NCBI GenBank assembly: GCA_963715655.1
Contig: OY970262.1
Location: 1,922,001 to 1,986,000 of the forward strand
DNA from: JANQPD01 sp963715655
GTDB lineage: Bacteria > Bacteroidota > Bacteroidia > Flavobacteriales > Schleiferiaceae
Reading direction: 5' to 3'
Length of the DNA stretch: 64,000 bases
Part shown: one piece after another, positions 36,879 to 45,882 of the stretch
How the letters are laid out: each line of letters opens with the position of its first letter
How positions within the stretch are numbered: the stretch's first letter is position 1
The notes under the pieces: model-generated
Database searches by the model: none
The model's input: the letters and a program-made list of their open reading frames with translations, nothing else
Told to the model about the DNA's origin: nothing
Translations under genes and position numbers: made by a program

Positions 36879-39707
36879 ATGAATAAATTTACACTTTGGG
36901 CGTTAGTTTTCTTGTTATCACCCTTATACAGCGTTGCTCAAAACCTTACGGGAACAGTAAATGAGCCTAATGGCGACCCAATTATTGGCGCTAATGTTGT
37001 TTTAAAAGGCACTTCAAAAGGTACTACCACAGATTTTAGTGGAAACTTTACCTTAGATGTTAAAGGTGTAACGCTACCTCTTACGCTTCAAATTAGTTTT
37101 ATTGGGTATAAAACTCAAGAATTAACGGTTAGTACTATCAATAAGCCTGTAAAAATTGCAATGCAGGAAGACCAGGAAATGCTGAGTGAAGTAAATATTA
37201 TTGAACAGCGCCTAAGTGAAAAACAGCGTGAAAGCGCATTAACCGTAGAAGCTTTAGATGCGTTGGCTATAAAAGAAACACCTGCTGCCAATTTTTATGA
37301 AGCCTTGGGTAATTTAAAAGGGGTAGATTTAACATCGGCAAGTATTGGGTTTAAAATTATAAACACGCGTGGCTTTAATAGCACCAGCCCCGTGCGCTCA
37401 TTACAAATTATTGATGGTGTAGATAATCAAGCACCCGGTTTAAACTTTTCATTAGGTAACTTTTTGGGCGCAAGCGAATTAGATATATCAAATGTGGATA
37501 TTATTGCCGGAGCCAGTACTGCGTTTTACGGTCCGGGTGCCTTTAATGGAGTTATTAGCATGACTACAAAAGATCCGTTTTTATACCAAGGAATTTCTGC
37601 GAGTGTAAAAGTAGGGGAGCGAGCACTTACCGAAACAGCCGTACGCTATGCCGAAGCATTTAAAATTGGTAAGGTTGACTATGAGAATTTTGCCTTTAAA
37701 GTAAATCTATTTTACCTAACTGCTAATGATTGGGAGGCCGATAATTATGATCCCGTTTTTGATTCTCCCGTGAGTAAAGACAATCCCGGACGTTTTGATG
37801 CAATTAACATTTATGGAGATGAGAGCTTAGAATCTAACAATGAATTTGGCTCATTTGAAGATGTGAAACTTGCTGGACGTGCAGGTTTGGGTACTTTTTA
37901 TCGCCCCGGTTACACTGAAGCTAGTTTGGTGGATTACAACACGCAAAATTTTAAAGGAAATGCAGGATTGTTCTATAAGTTTAAGGATGAAACACAAGTG
38001 AGTTACAACTTTAATTATGGAACGGGTACAACCGTATATCAAGGTGAGAATAGATTTAGCTTAAGAGGTATTCAGTTTTTTCAGAATACTGTGGAAGTAA
38101 AAAAGAAAGACAAATTTTTTGTGCGTGCTTATTCCACAGTAGAAGATGCCGGAGATTCTTATGATGCAGTATTAACGGCTTTTAAAATGAATGAAGCCAT
38201 CTATGGAAATGAAAGAGATTGGAACAATGCTTATGCCGCAGGCTGGGTAAGAGCTCCTTTTCGATTTTCTAGAGCATTTCAACAAGCGGCTGGTATTGAT
38301 GTAGATGATCCTTCTTTTGACTCGGTATTTTATGCTACTCAGTATCAAGATATTTTAAGAGAAAACAATGCACTTTTACGTAATTATCATGATTCTTTAC
38401 TAGGCATTCAAAATGCTTCTTACCGCAGGCCAGAAGAAGGTTCTCCACGATTTGACTCCTTAAAAAACTATGTTACCAGCAGAACTTTTACCGAAGGTGG
38501 ATCTAAGTTTTTTGACCAATCGGCTCTGTATCATATTATGGGAGAATATCAGTTTCACCCGGATTGGGCCGACATTAGAGTTGGAGGAAATTACCGCTGG
38601 TATAGACCAAATTCTAGAGGAAATATTTTTGATGAAATAATACCAGAATCAATTGTTACAGATGATCAAGGAAATATAATAAGTCAGGATTATCGAAGAA
38701 TTACCAATGATGAGTTTGGCGCTTATGTGGGCGCAGAAAAGAAGTTTTTTAGAGAACTTTTAAAAGCCAGTGCAACGTTAAGGTTAGATAAGAATGCTAA
38801 TTTTGACTATCTAATTTCACCGGCTGCATCTTTAGTGTATGATTATGATCAAAACAACACGTTCAGATTATCTGCAGGGCGTGCAATTCGTAACCCAACG
38901 CTTCAAGATCAATATTTGCGTTATGATGTAGGCCGTGCCATTTTATTGGGCAACATAAATGGAATTCAAGATTTAGTAAGCATAGAATCTTTTGACTTTT
39001 ACCGCAGTCAGTCACAATTATCGCGCTCTAATCTTAACTTCTTTGATGCAGCCCCTATTGAACCTGAAAAGGTTACTACCATTGAATTAGGGTATAGAGC
39101 TTCACTTTTTAAGCGTATCTTTTTAGATGTAAATTACTTTTATAGTTGGTACACCAATTTTATTGGGTTTCAGTTTGGTTTGGATTTAGATTTTGACCCA
39201 ACCTTTACGGATAGAGTTATTGGTGTACAGGCATTTAGGGTTGCTGCTAACGCGAGTGAATTAGTTACTACCCAAGGGTTTAATATTGGAGGTAATTACT
39301 TTTTAAATGATAAATTAACATTAAACGGTAATTATAGTTACAATGCCATTAACTTAAGAGGAAGTGATAACCCAATTATTCCTGCTTTTAACACACCTCA
39401 AAATAAATTTAATATAGGATTTGTTGGAAGAGGATATAAACTAAAATCTTCTTACAAAAGCACATTAGGTTTTGCAGCTACCTACAAATGGGTGCAAGGA
39501 TTTTTGTTTGAAGGCTCACCTCAGTTTACCGGATTTATTGAATCATACGGTATGCTTGACGCACAAGTTAGTTATACCGTGCCTAAATGGTACACTACTT
39601 TTAAGCTTGGAGCATCCAATGTATTAAATAATGAGGTGTTTCAAGTGTACGGAGGGCCATCTATTGGTAGGTTAACATACTTCTCGGTAACTTTTGAAAA
39701 ATTTTAA
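36879..39707 (+). CDS. TonB-dependent receptor with carboxypeptidase-regulatory-like domain
   Basis: 942 residues. Signal peptide (NKFTLWALVFLLSPLYSVAQ), a carboxypeptidase-regulatory-like beta sandwich (about 22-105: LTGTVNEPNGDPIIGANVVL, KGTTTDFSGNFTLDV), a plug domain (about 120-235: NTRGFNSTSPVRSLQIIDGV, AGASTAFYGPGAFNGVI), then a 22-strand barrel ending in an aromatic residue (SVTFEKF). No SusD-like lipoprotein gene follows, so it is not a classical glycan-uptake pair. Instead the next gene encodes a T9SS-secreted alpha/beta-hydrolase-like protein 57 bases downstream, and the two probably work together on one ligand. Ligand unknown. Confidence 0.92.
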   Translation: MNKFTLWALVFLLSPLYSVAQNLTGTVNEPNGDPIIGANVVLKGTSKGTTTDFSGNFTLDVKGVTLPLTLQISFIGYKTQELTVSTINKPVKIAMQEDQEMLSEVNIIEQRLSEKQRESALTVEALDALAIKETPAANFYEALGNLKGVDLTSASIGFKIINTRGFNSTSPVRSLQIIDGVDNQAPGLNFSLGNFLGASELDISNVDIIAGASTAFYGPGAFNGVISMTTKDPFLYQGISASVKVGERALTETAVRYAEAFKIGKVDYENFAFKVNLFYLTANDWEADNYDPVFDSPVSKDNPGRFDAINIYGDESLESNNEFGSFEDVKLAGRAGLGTFYRPGYTEASLVDYNTQNFKGNAGLFYKFKDETQVSYNFNYGTGTTVYQGENRFSLRGIQFFQNTVEVKKKDKFFVRAYSTVEDAGDSYDAVLTAFKMNEAIYGNERDWNNAYAAGWVRAPFRFSRAFQQAAGIDVDDPSFDSVFYATQYQDILRENNALLRNYHDSLLGIQNASYRRPEEGSPRFDSLKNYVTSRTFTEGGSKFFDQSALYHIMGEYQFHPDWADIRVGGNYRWYRPNSRGNIFDEIIPESIVTDDQGNIISQDYRRITNDEFGAYVGAEKKFFRELLKASATLRLDKNANFDYLISPAASLVYDYDQNNTFRLSAGRAIRNPTLQDQYLRYDVGRAILLGNINGIQDLVSIESFDFYRSQSQLSRSNLNFFDAAPIEPEKVTTIELGYRASLFKRIFLDVNYFYSWYTNFIGFQFGLDLDFDPTFTDRVIGVQAFRVAANASELVTTQGFNIGGNYFLNDKLTLNGNYSYNAINLRGSDNPIIPAFNTPQNKFNIGFVGRGYKLKSSYKSTLGFAATYKWVQGFLFEGSPQFTGFIESYGMLDAQVSYTVPKWYTTFKLGASNVLNNEVFQVYGGPSIGRLTYFSVTFEKF

Positions 39708-39764
39708 TTTAACCTTTATTAAATGCATATCTTTATTGCTTAATTAAAACCAGTTTTTTATCCT

Positions 39765-41402
39765 ATGAAAAAATCATTACTAGGGATTATTTTATTATCC
39801 GGAAGTATGTTGTTTGCACAGCGTTATACCTCCGAAGTGTTTACTTCTGTAACAGTTACTAAGAATATTGAATACGGTGTAAACATTGATTTTCTATTTT
39901 CAGATTTCTCAAATCCAAGCTTAGTAGGCCAAGATTTAACGGAAATAAAAACAGCCGTTGGCGGTGGGCAACCTATTCCAGCTAAGTTTTTTAATCCTGC
40001 CGATCAATCTACCAAAGTGAAGGTTTCTAGCCTAAAAATGGATGTGTACGCTCCAACAGGAGATGTTGCAACCAACCGCCCAGTAGTTGTATTCTTACAC
40101 ACTGGAAACTTTTTACCACCACGTGTAAATGGTGGTATTAATGGTAGTAAAAATGATAGTTCAGCTATTGTATTATGTGAAAAATTTGCAAAAAGAGGCT
40201 TTGTTGCCGTTGCTGCAAATTATCGCTTAGGTTGGAATCCGTTAGACCCAAGTGTGCAAGTACGTAGAGGTCAACTTTTAAATGCTGTGTACCGTGCTAT
40301 ACATGATGCTAAGCAATGTGTGCGTAATCTGAAAGCAGATGCTGCAACGTATGGTATCGATCCAAATAAAGTAATTATTTATGGAGAAGGTTCAGGTGGT
40401 TATGTTGCCTTAGCCTATGCTACTTTAGATAAATGGTCTGAGGTTAATATCGCCAAGTTTGCACCAGGTGGTACTTCTTATATTGACACTAACCGTGTTG
40501 GTAATTTTGAAGGTTTTGGTGGTCTATTAAATATCTACGGTCCAAATGGTCAAAATTCTGATATCAATTTTGTTATTAATGCTGGTGGTGCTTTGGCAGA
40601 TACATCTTGGTTAGAAGCGGGTGATGCGCCTATGATTGCTTTTCATTGTGTAAGAGATCCTTTTGCTCCTTTTGATGAAGGAACTGTGATTGTACCTACT
40701 ACTGGTGATGATGTTGTAGATGTGCAAGGAGCTAATGTGTTTATGGCGAAAGCTAACGCAGTTGGAAACAATGCAAGTTTTACAAGTCAAACATACTCAG
40801 ACCCTATTACTCTAAAGGCAAGAGCACGTTACGGGCAAACGTATCAATATCTATATCCAGCACCTTTTGATATGATTACCGTAAACACTAATGTAGAAGG
40901 TTTATTTCCTGTTTTACGTCCGTTTAAATCAAGTGTTTTTCAGAACGAAGGTTCTCCTTGGCAGTGGTGGGATCCAAATGGTCCTATTGCTAGCGATACT
41001 GCATCAGCAGGTCCTCCCGTTGTAACTTATCATCAATTAGGTTTAAGTAGTAATCCCGATATGTCTCCTATGAAAGGACGCACGTATTTAGACACTATTT
41101 TAAATTATGCTACACCACGTTTATTCGTATCGTTAAATTTATTAGGAGCTAAAGAAGCAACTAAAATCGCTTCTTATGACGTGTTTCCAAATCCTACTAA
41201 TGATGTTGTAAACATTAAAACAGCTATTACTAATGCTATTGAAAGAGTAGAAGTGTTAGACCTTACCGGAAAATCAATAAAAGTACTTACGCCTGATAAC
41301 AATCAAGTGCAAGTGCATTTAGCTGAATTACCACAAGGAGTTTACTTACTTAAAACCACCATTAGTGGTGTTTCTGAAACTTTAAAAATTACGAAGTACT
41401 AA
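39765..41402 (+). CDS. Secreted alpha/beta-hydrolase-fold protein with T9SS sorting domain
   Basis: 545 residues. Signal peptide (KKSLLGIILLSGSMLFAQ), an alpha/beta-hydrolase-like core at about 75-410 (RPVVVFLHTGNFLPP, RGFVAVAANYRLGW, AIHDAKQCVRNLKADAATYG), and a type A sorting domain (VFPNPTNDVVNIKT to LKITKY). At the nucleophile elbow, where carboxylesterases have GESAGG, this protein reads Y206-G-E-G-S210-G-G: the Ser position is Gly209 and Ser is displaced by one. The oxyanion HGG is HTG. It may be non-catalytic or use a shifted Ser. It follows the TonB receptor closely, suggesting a receptor-associated surface protein. A terminator follows. Confidence 0.85.
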   Translation: MKKSLLGIILLSGSMLFAQRYTSEVFTSVTVTKNIEYGVNIDFLFSDFSNPSLVGQDLTEIKTAVGGGQPIPAKFFNPADQSTKVKVSSLKMDVYAPTGDVATNRPVVVFLHTGNFLPPRVNGGINGSKNDSSAIVLCEKFAKRGFVAVAANYRLGWNPLDPSVQVRRGQLLNAVYRAIHDAKQCVRNLKADAATYGIDPNKVIIYGEGSGGYVALAYATLDKWSEVNIAKFAPGGTSYIDTNRVGNFEGFGGLLNIYGPNGQNSDINFVINAGGALADTSWLEAGDAPMIAFHCVRDPFAPFDEGTVIVPTTGDDVVDVQGANVFMAKANAVGNNASFTSQTYSDPITLKARARYGQTYQYLYPAPFDMITVNTNVEGLFPVLRPFKSSVFQNEGSPWQWWDPNGPIASDTASAGPPVVTYHQLGLSSNPDMSPMKGRTYLDTILNYATPRLFVSLNLLGAKEATKIASYDVFPNPTNDVVNIKTAITNAIERVEVLDLTGKSIKVLTPDNNQVQVHLAELPQGVYLLKTTISGVSETLKITKY

Positions 41403-41427
41403 AACTAGTTTTTAGTTTTATAAAATG

Positions 41428-41456
41428 AACCCCGTGCTTTTAGTGCGGGGTTTTTT
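41428..41456 (+). terminator. Terminator after TonB/T9SS gene pair
   Basis: aaccccg and cggggtt form the stem around a loop that can be extended by G-T pairs; a run of six T follows. Confidence 0.85.
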
Positions 41457-41657
41457 AATGGAATGGTTTAAAAAATTGCTTGCACCGAATTGTATTGCAA
41501 AAATCGCACGTATGGAACTTAAAAAGTCTCTAGATGTGGTGCATTGAGAGATACATTTTAATGCGATATTTATCACTCCAATTGGTAATTGATATTTCTT
41601 TTACAACATAGAGATAAAATTGTTACGTTTACCCTACTAAAAAATTAACCTATTATA

Positions 41658-42257
41658 ATGAACACCTTTTTTAAAACATTCTTTTTCTTTTTAATCGTCT
41701 TTAGTAGTATTTCAAGCAAAGCTCAACACAGCGTTAGTTATCATCTTTTAAATACGTTTGAATATCGTTATACATTTAAAAACCAGCAATCTGTATTTTT
41801 TGGTACACGATTAATAGGAGCAGAACTTAACTTAATGTTGGTTGAATCTCAAAGAGATTTTGATTACAGTGATTTCAGACTTTCTGTTCCATTGTTAGAT
41901 TTTTGGCTTGGCTATGGTCAACGTTTTGGGAAGCATCAATTAGACTACCTTTTTAGTTTTACGGCTGCTCAAGCGAATGACATATTCTCCTTAACTGATT
42001 ACCAAGAGCAAGAGCCTCATTCACCTATATATGTGTACACCGCTGACGCCTCAAGTTTATTTGGGCTGGGTTGTAGATACACGTATTTTATAAATCAACA
42101 TTACTTTATAGGCTCCTCATTACGGTTACGCTTGCATACCTCCTCGTTAAAAAACGGTTACACCTCAAGTCAGCGTGAATATGGTGAAATACGGACTGTT
42201 GAAAAGGGCAGACTATCGTTGGGTATAAATCCTATTATTTTAGGTTTTCAATTTTGA
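41658..42257 (+). CDS. Hypothetical secreted, probably outer-membrane beta-barrel protein
   Basis: 199 residues. A clear signal peptide (MNTFFKTFFFFLIVFSSISSKAQ) is followed by alternating hydrophobic and polar strands with many Tyr, Phe and Leu (FEYRYTFKNQQSVFFGTRLI, RYTYFINQHYFIGSSLRLRL), ending in a C-terminal Phe (ILGFQF), the usual end of an outer-membrane barrel. I recognise no family. The next reading frame begins at once (its open frame overlaps the TGA), and a probable lipoprotein start lies 55 bases downstream, so the two may form a pair. Confidence 0.65.
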   Translation: MNTFFKTFFFFLIVFSSISSKAQHSVSYHLLNTFEYRYTFKNQQSVFFGTRLIGAELNLMLVESQRDFDYSDFRLSVPLLDFWLGYGQRFGKHQLDYLFSFTAAQANDIFSLTDYQEQEPHSPIYVYTADASSLFGLGCRYTYFINQHYFIGSSLRLRLHTSSLKNGYTSSQREYGEIRTVEKGRLSLGINPIILGFQF

Positions 42258-42895
42258 GGGTATCCTTTGTCCTTATTTATTTAACCCTTACAAACCAACG
42301 TATTGCTAAAAATGAAAGGAAAGACTATTCAATTAATATTTCTTTTAGTAGCCGCATTTTTTTTAAAAGTTGTTGCTATGGAGATGAAGAGGAAACTATC
42401 CCTGAGCCTTTAAAATCAAAATTTAGTGGTTTATTACGCGGTGAAAAATGGATTTTTAAAAATGCTAATACTAATTTGGTAGATAGTTTAATTGCTGACG
42501 GAGCGTTTATTTCTGAACACTTTAATTTTGGAGATTGTCCTGGATATGAAGCTTTATCAAGAGATTTTAGTTTTTATCAAGCCGAAAATGCCATTAAAAT
42601 TCCACATGAATTTTACATAGAGGGTTCCGGATATGTTCGTTTTACAACTAAAGCGGTTGATACTCCAAGCTTATTTGGAAAAAATCAGTATGATTTATCT
42701 TCCAATACATTTGAAGTAAGCCCTGATAACAATAGCGTATGGCAAACACCTTATGGCAATTACTCGAGCTATTTTATTTTGAAAAGTATATTTTCCGCAT
42801 CAGGTGATACCAGTACCCTTTATATTAATATAGCGGATGGCTTAATTGGCTATACTTTTAATACAGATACTTTTAAATTGGTGGAGCGTTATTAG
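42254..42895 (+). CDS. Probable lipoprotein gene with a frameshift at a T8 tract
   Basis: The open frame (213 residues from TTG at 42254) has no sensible start or signal. A different frame begins with ATG at 42312 and encodes a perfect signal peptide, KGKTIQLIFLLVAAFF, up to a run of eight T (42357-42364), after which it stops soon. Adding one T joins it to the main frame as LVAAFFFKSCCYGDEEE, a lipoprotein export signal with Cys. So the intact gene probably spans 42312-42895 and is shifted by one base. Cause: sequencing error in the homopolymer or real slipped-strand variation. The mature part (LRGEKWIFKNANTNLVDSL and beyond) is of unknown family. Confidence 0.6.
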   Translation: MRVSFVLIYLTLTNQRIAKNERKDYSINISFSSRIFFKSCCYGDEEETIPEPLKSKFSGLLRGEKWIFKNANTNLVDSLIADGAFISEHFNFGDCPGYEALSRDFSFYQAENAIKIPHEFYIEGSGYVRFTTKAVDTPSLFGKNQYDLSSNTFEVSPDNNSVWQTPYGNYSSYFILKSIFSASGDTSTLYINIADGLIGYTFNTDTFKLVERY

Positions 42896-42936
42896 TGCTT
42901 AGGTTTCTAGTGGTGTAAGATTAATAGAGCAAGTTA

Positions 42937-42969
42937 TTGCTCGTATCTAACTTGTGTATTCTAGTTTTG
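42937..42969 (+). promoter_or_regulatory. Bacteroidota-type promoter for the aminotransferase IV gene
   Basis: TTG at 42937-42939, a 22-base spacer and TAGTTTTG at 42962-42969 match the consensus TTG-N17-23-TAnnTTTG exactly. The ATG at 42986 follows 16 bases later, implying a very short leader. Confidence 0.5.
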
Positions 42970-42985
42970 CTGCCAAATCCAACGT

Positions 42986-43831
42986 ATGCAATACAATCTC
43001 AACGGTAAACTTATAAAAGGGCGCTACATTAGCGCTACTACAAACAATAGAGCGCTTAATTATGGCGAAGGCATTTTTGAAACCATGCGCTTTGCCAATG
43101 GCCGTATTAATTTTTGGGAAGACCACTATTTCCGCCTTATGGCAAGTATGCGCATTGTAAGGATGCAAATACCAATGGAGTTTTCACCGGAGTATTTAGA
43201 GGAACAAATAAGGGAAACACTGGCCGCCAATAATTTAGATAAAGCTTCGGCACGTGTAAAAATTTTAACGTTTAGAAAAAGTGGTGGGTTATACACACCG
43301 GAAACGAACGAAATTGACTTTGTAATTACCGTTTCTGCTTTAGAAAATGCTCAATTTCAACTAAACGAAAAGGGATTAGAAGTAGATTTATTCAAAGATT
43401 TTTATGTTCAGAAAAGCATGTTAAGCAACCTTAAAAGTACTTCTAAACTTTTGCAAGTTGTAGCTTCCGTATTTAAAAAAGAAAATGGACTGGATGAGTG
43501 TTTGCTGCTTAATGATGATAAGGAATTAGTAGAAGCGATTGCGGCTAATGTGTTTTTAGTGAAAGATAAAACTGTACGTACTCCACCACTTGCCAGTGGA
43601 TGTTTAAAAGGTGTAATGCGCAAACAAGTGTTGGAATTATTACCTAAAATGGACTACGAAGTAAAAGAAGAAGCCATTAACCCTTTTGATTTACAACGTG
43701 CCGATGAAGTGTTTTTAACAAACAGTATTTCTGGGATAAAATGGGTAGGGAAGTACCGTAAAAAGGAATACGGAAATGAATTGGCTACAGCTTTGGTTAA
43801 AAAACTAAATGTGCAAGTGGTTATGATTTAG
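42986..43831 (+). CDS. Class IV PLP aminotransferase (aminodeoxychorismate lyase-like)
   Basis: 281 residues, fold type IV PLP enzyme. The PLP lysine is probably Lys150 in SNLKSTSKLLQVVAS, matching the LKHLNRLE pattern of aminodeoxychorismate lyase better than the branched-chain aminotransferase motif. NNRALNYGEGIFETMRF lies near the N-terminus, and the PLP phosphate loop is LASGCLKGVMRKQV. In folate synthesis PabC releases pyruvate from aminodeoxychorismate to give 4-aminobenzoate; D-amino acid or branched-chain aminotransferase activity cannot be excluded. It converges with the 43834-44532 gene, with only two bases between the stops and no visible terminator. Confidence 0.85.
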   Translation: MQYNLNGKLIKGRYISATTNNRALNYGEGIFETMRFANGRINFWEDHYFRLMASMRIVRMQIPMEFSPEYLEEQIRETLAANNLDKASARVKILTFRKSGGLYTPETNEIDFVITVSALENAQFQLNEKGLEVDLFKDFYVQKSMLSNLKSTSKLLQVVASVFKKENGLDECLLLNDDKELVEAIAANVFLVKDKTVRTPPLASGCLKGVMRKQVLELLPKMDYEVKEEAINPFDLQRADEVFLTNSISGIKWVGKYRKKEYGNELATALVKKLNVQVVMI

Positions 43832-43833
43832 GG

Positions 43834-44532
43834 TTACTTATCAAAACCTAAGTTTATAAACGGTATAATTCTGTTACCAATTCTGTTTAGTAACCCTATT
43901 TGAACCCCATTGAATTCGTGCGCATAATTAATTAATGATATTTGAATACCGCTACCTTTTACACAAAAAGAGTAGATTCCTGAAATAGAAATGCCTTCTA
44001 AGAAAAAAAACTCACTACCAACTGCATTTAGCGCTACACCTTTTAGTTTAGGAAAGTTTGCAAAACCAGTAGAAATCATAATTCCATTTAAAGCATAGTA
44101 ATCAGAGGTGCCCCAACCAAAAGGGAAGACTGAAACTCCATTGATGGAGCAATTAGCCGTATAATGAACATAGTTAAAAGCGCTATCGGTTAACATAGAA
44201 ATTGTGGGGTCTTTAAAAATATCAACCGGTGCCATAAGTATGTAAGGCAAACTTAAAAAGGTGGGCAATAGATGCGCTGGTTGCATACCGGTGTATAGGC
44301 CATTTATTCTTTGTCCACTACTTAATTTACGGCTCACATCCATTGCATACCCAATAGTCCAACCGTTGGTTGTTACAGCATTAGAAGGATTAAAACCTAT
44401 GGGCGCTTGCACCATTTTTACAGTAACCCCCGTATCTGTTTGTAATTTTAGTGAATCATGAGGCACCTGAGCTACCAATGAAAACCCACTAAAAAAACAG
44501 GATAAAAAGAAGTAGAAGTTAACTCGATACAT
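43834..44532 (-). CDS. Hypothetical secreted protein with surface-repeat-like strands
   Basis: 232 residues with a signal peptide (YRVNFYFFLSCFFSGFSLVAQ). The mature part has degenerate repeats of the form NGxxIS/TG..., for example YYALNGIMISTGFANFPKLK, EGISISGIYSFCVKGSGIQI, and EFNGVQIGLLNRIGNRI, resembling LA_2272-type surface repeats or a beta-solenoid/barrel. It ends INLGFDK. No sorting domain, so it is probably periplasmic or in the outer membrane. It starts 22 bases after the stop of yqgE on the same strand, which suggests one transcript. Function unknown. Confidence 0.7.
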   Translation of the reverse strand: MYRVNFYFFLSCFFSGFSLVAQVPHDSLKLQTDTGVTVKMVQAPIGFNPSNAVTTNGWTIGYAMDVSRKLSSGQRINGLYTGMQPAHLLPTFLSLPYILMAPVDIFKDPTISMLTDSAFNYVHYTANCSINGVSVFPFGWGTSDYYALNGIMISTGFANFPKLKGVALNAVGSEFFFLEGISISGIYSFCVKGSGIQISLINYAHEFNGVQIGLLNRIGNRIIPFINLGFDK

Positions 44533-44554
44533 GGTAAAACGGGTTTATTACGAA

Positions 44555-45118
44555 TCAATTCAACATCGGATCTTCAGGACCGTTGGCAAATAGTACAAAA
44601 TCACCACCCACTAAGTGCATAATTTTATTCCACAGTTCGGTGGGGCTATCGTCTAATACAGATACGGCATCAGCTTCTAACACCAACCAACTGTTTACTT
44701 TCACTTCATCTTCTAACTGTCCGGGTGTCCATCCGCTGTAGCCTAAAAAGAAACGAATGTCTTCTTTAGTTACAAGTTTCATTTCCATTAATTCTTTGAG
44801 TGGTTCAATATCTCCACCCCAAAAAAGATTGCCACCAATGGGAAAACTGTTGGGAATTAAATCACCTTTTCTGTGAATAAAATAAAGATTGTCCTCTTGC
44901 ACCGGCCCGCCATGATAAATTTTAGTGTCAAAAGGTGGAAACTTTAAAACAAGCGTATCAAAAGCTATTTCTAATGATTTATTAATTACAAAACCAACGG
45001 TACCATCTTCATTGTGCTCGGTAAGCAATACCACGGTTTGCTCAAAATGAGGATCGCCTAAATACGGTTGAGCCACTAATAGGGTTCCTTTTGCCGGATT
45101 TTTTAAGATTTTTGCCAT
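44555..45118 (-). CDS. YqgE/AlgH family protein (DUF179)
   Basis: 187 residues from the ATG at 45118. A GTG start at 45151 would add 11 residues (GILVAEILKN) with no counterpart in relatives, so the ATG is preferred. Family marks: PAKGTLLVAQPYLGDPHFEQ, VVLLTEHNEDGTVGFVINK, YHGGPVQEDNLYFIHR, LFWGGDIEPLKELM and FLGYSGWTPGQLEDE. YqgE proteins are widely conserved cytoplasmic proteins of unknown activity; early links to alginate regulation (AlgH) are doubtful. It lies divergent from pdxH and between it and an aminotransferase IV gene, an arrangement often seen in Flavobacteriia. Confidence 0.92.
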   Translation of the reverse strand: MAKILKNPAKGTLLVAQPYLGDPHFEQTVVLLTEHNEDGTVGFVINKSLEIAFDTLVLKFPPFDTKIYHGGPVQEDNLYFIHRKGDLIPNSFPIGGNLFWGGDIEPLKELMEMKLVTKEDIRFFLGYSGWTPGQLEDEVKVNSWLVLEADAVSVLDDSPTELWNKIMHLVGGDFVLFANGPEDPMLN

Positions 45119-45183
45119 GTTCTTTAAAATTTCTGCAACTAAGATACCCACTTAAGGTTAGGTAAACAATAAGATTTATTAAC

Positions 45184-45822
45184 ATGAAGAAAGATTTGCA
45201 AAATGCGCGTGAGGATTATACCCAGGATACGCTTGAAGTAAAAGACGTACACGATAACCCTATTACTCAATTTGAACATTGGTTTGAAGCCTATAAAAAG
45301 GTGGCCGACCGTGACTATAATGCTATGATTTTAAGCACGGTAGGTGTTAATAGTAAACCAAGTAGTAGAGTAGTATTGTTAAAAGGTGTTGATAAAGGCG
45401 GATTTGAGTTTTATACTAATTATCAATCGCACAAAGGGCAAGAAATAGCGGCAAATCCAAATGTAGCGCTTACTTTTTATTGGCCAGAACTAGAAAGACA
45501 AGTGCGCATAGAAGGAGTGGTGGAAAAAATGACTGAGCAAGAATCAACCGAATATTTTAAAAGCCGACCCATTGCCAGCCAAATTGGTGCTTGTGTATCT
45601 GAGCAAAGTAAGGTTATTGAAAACAGAACATTGCTGGAAAAAGAAAAGGAGCGCTTAGATAAACTTCCCGAAAAGGAAATTAAAAAGCCTAAAGAATGGG
45701 GAGGATATCGCGTAAAGCCAAATTTATTTGAATTTTGGCAGGGTAGGAGAAGCCGCCTGCACGATAGGATTGAATATATACCGGAGGGTGGCGCTTGGAT
45801 AAAACGAAGGTTAGCGCCATAA
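45184..45822 (+). CDS. pdxH: Pyridoxamine 5'-phosphate oxidase
   Basis: 212 residues. PdxH is an FMN enzyme that oxidises pyridoxamine or pyridoxine 5'-phosphate to pyridoxal 5'-phosphate, the cofactor used by the nearby class IV aminotransferase. Family motifs: NAMILSTVG, PSSRVVLLKGVDKGGFEFYT, SHKGQEIAANPNVALTFYW, QVRIEGVVEKM, SRPIASQIG, and the C-terminal FWQGRRSRLHDRIEY and WIKRRLAP, which bind FMN and substrate. The length equals the family norm of about 215. Single gene, divergent from yqgE. Confidence 0.96.
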   Translation: MKKDLQNAREDYTQDTLEVKDVHDNPITQFEHWFEAYKKVADRDYNAMILSTVGVNSKPSSRVVLLKGVDKGGFEFYTNYQSHKGQEIAANPNVALTFYWPELERQVRIEGVVEKMTEQESTEYFKSRPIASQIGACVSEQSKVIENRTLLEKEKERLDKLPEKEIKKPKEWGGYRVKPNLFEFWQGRRSRLHDRIEYIPEGGAWIKRRLAP

Positions 45823-45853
45823 AAAAAGCGCCTCAGCATTTTGCCGAGACGCC
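45821..45853 (-). terminator. Terminator of the DUF2911 gene (minus strand)
   Basis: gcgcctcagc and gccgagacgc form an imperfect 10-base stem with two mismatches. On the minus strand it is followed by seven T (the A-run at 45821-45827), so it fits the gene stopping at 45883. Confidence 0.6.
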
Positions 45854-45882
45854 TCACCTGCAAGCGGTGATTTAATTAACCT

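Noticed and set aside
36879..41402. SusC/SusD-type glycan utilisation locus
   Set aside because: There is no SusD-like lipoprotein and no glycoside hydrolase; the partner gene is a hydrolase-like T9SS protein.
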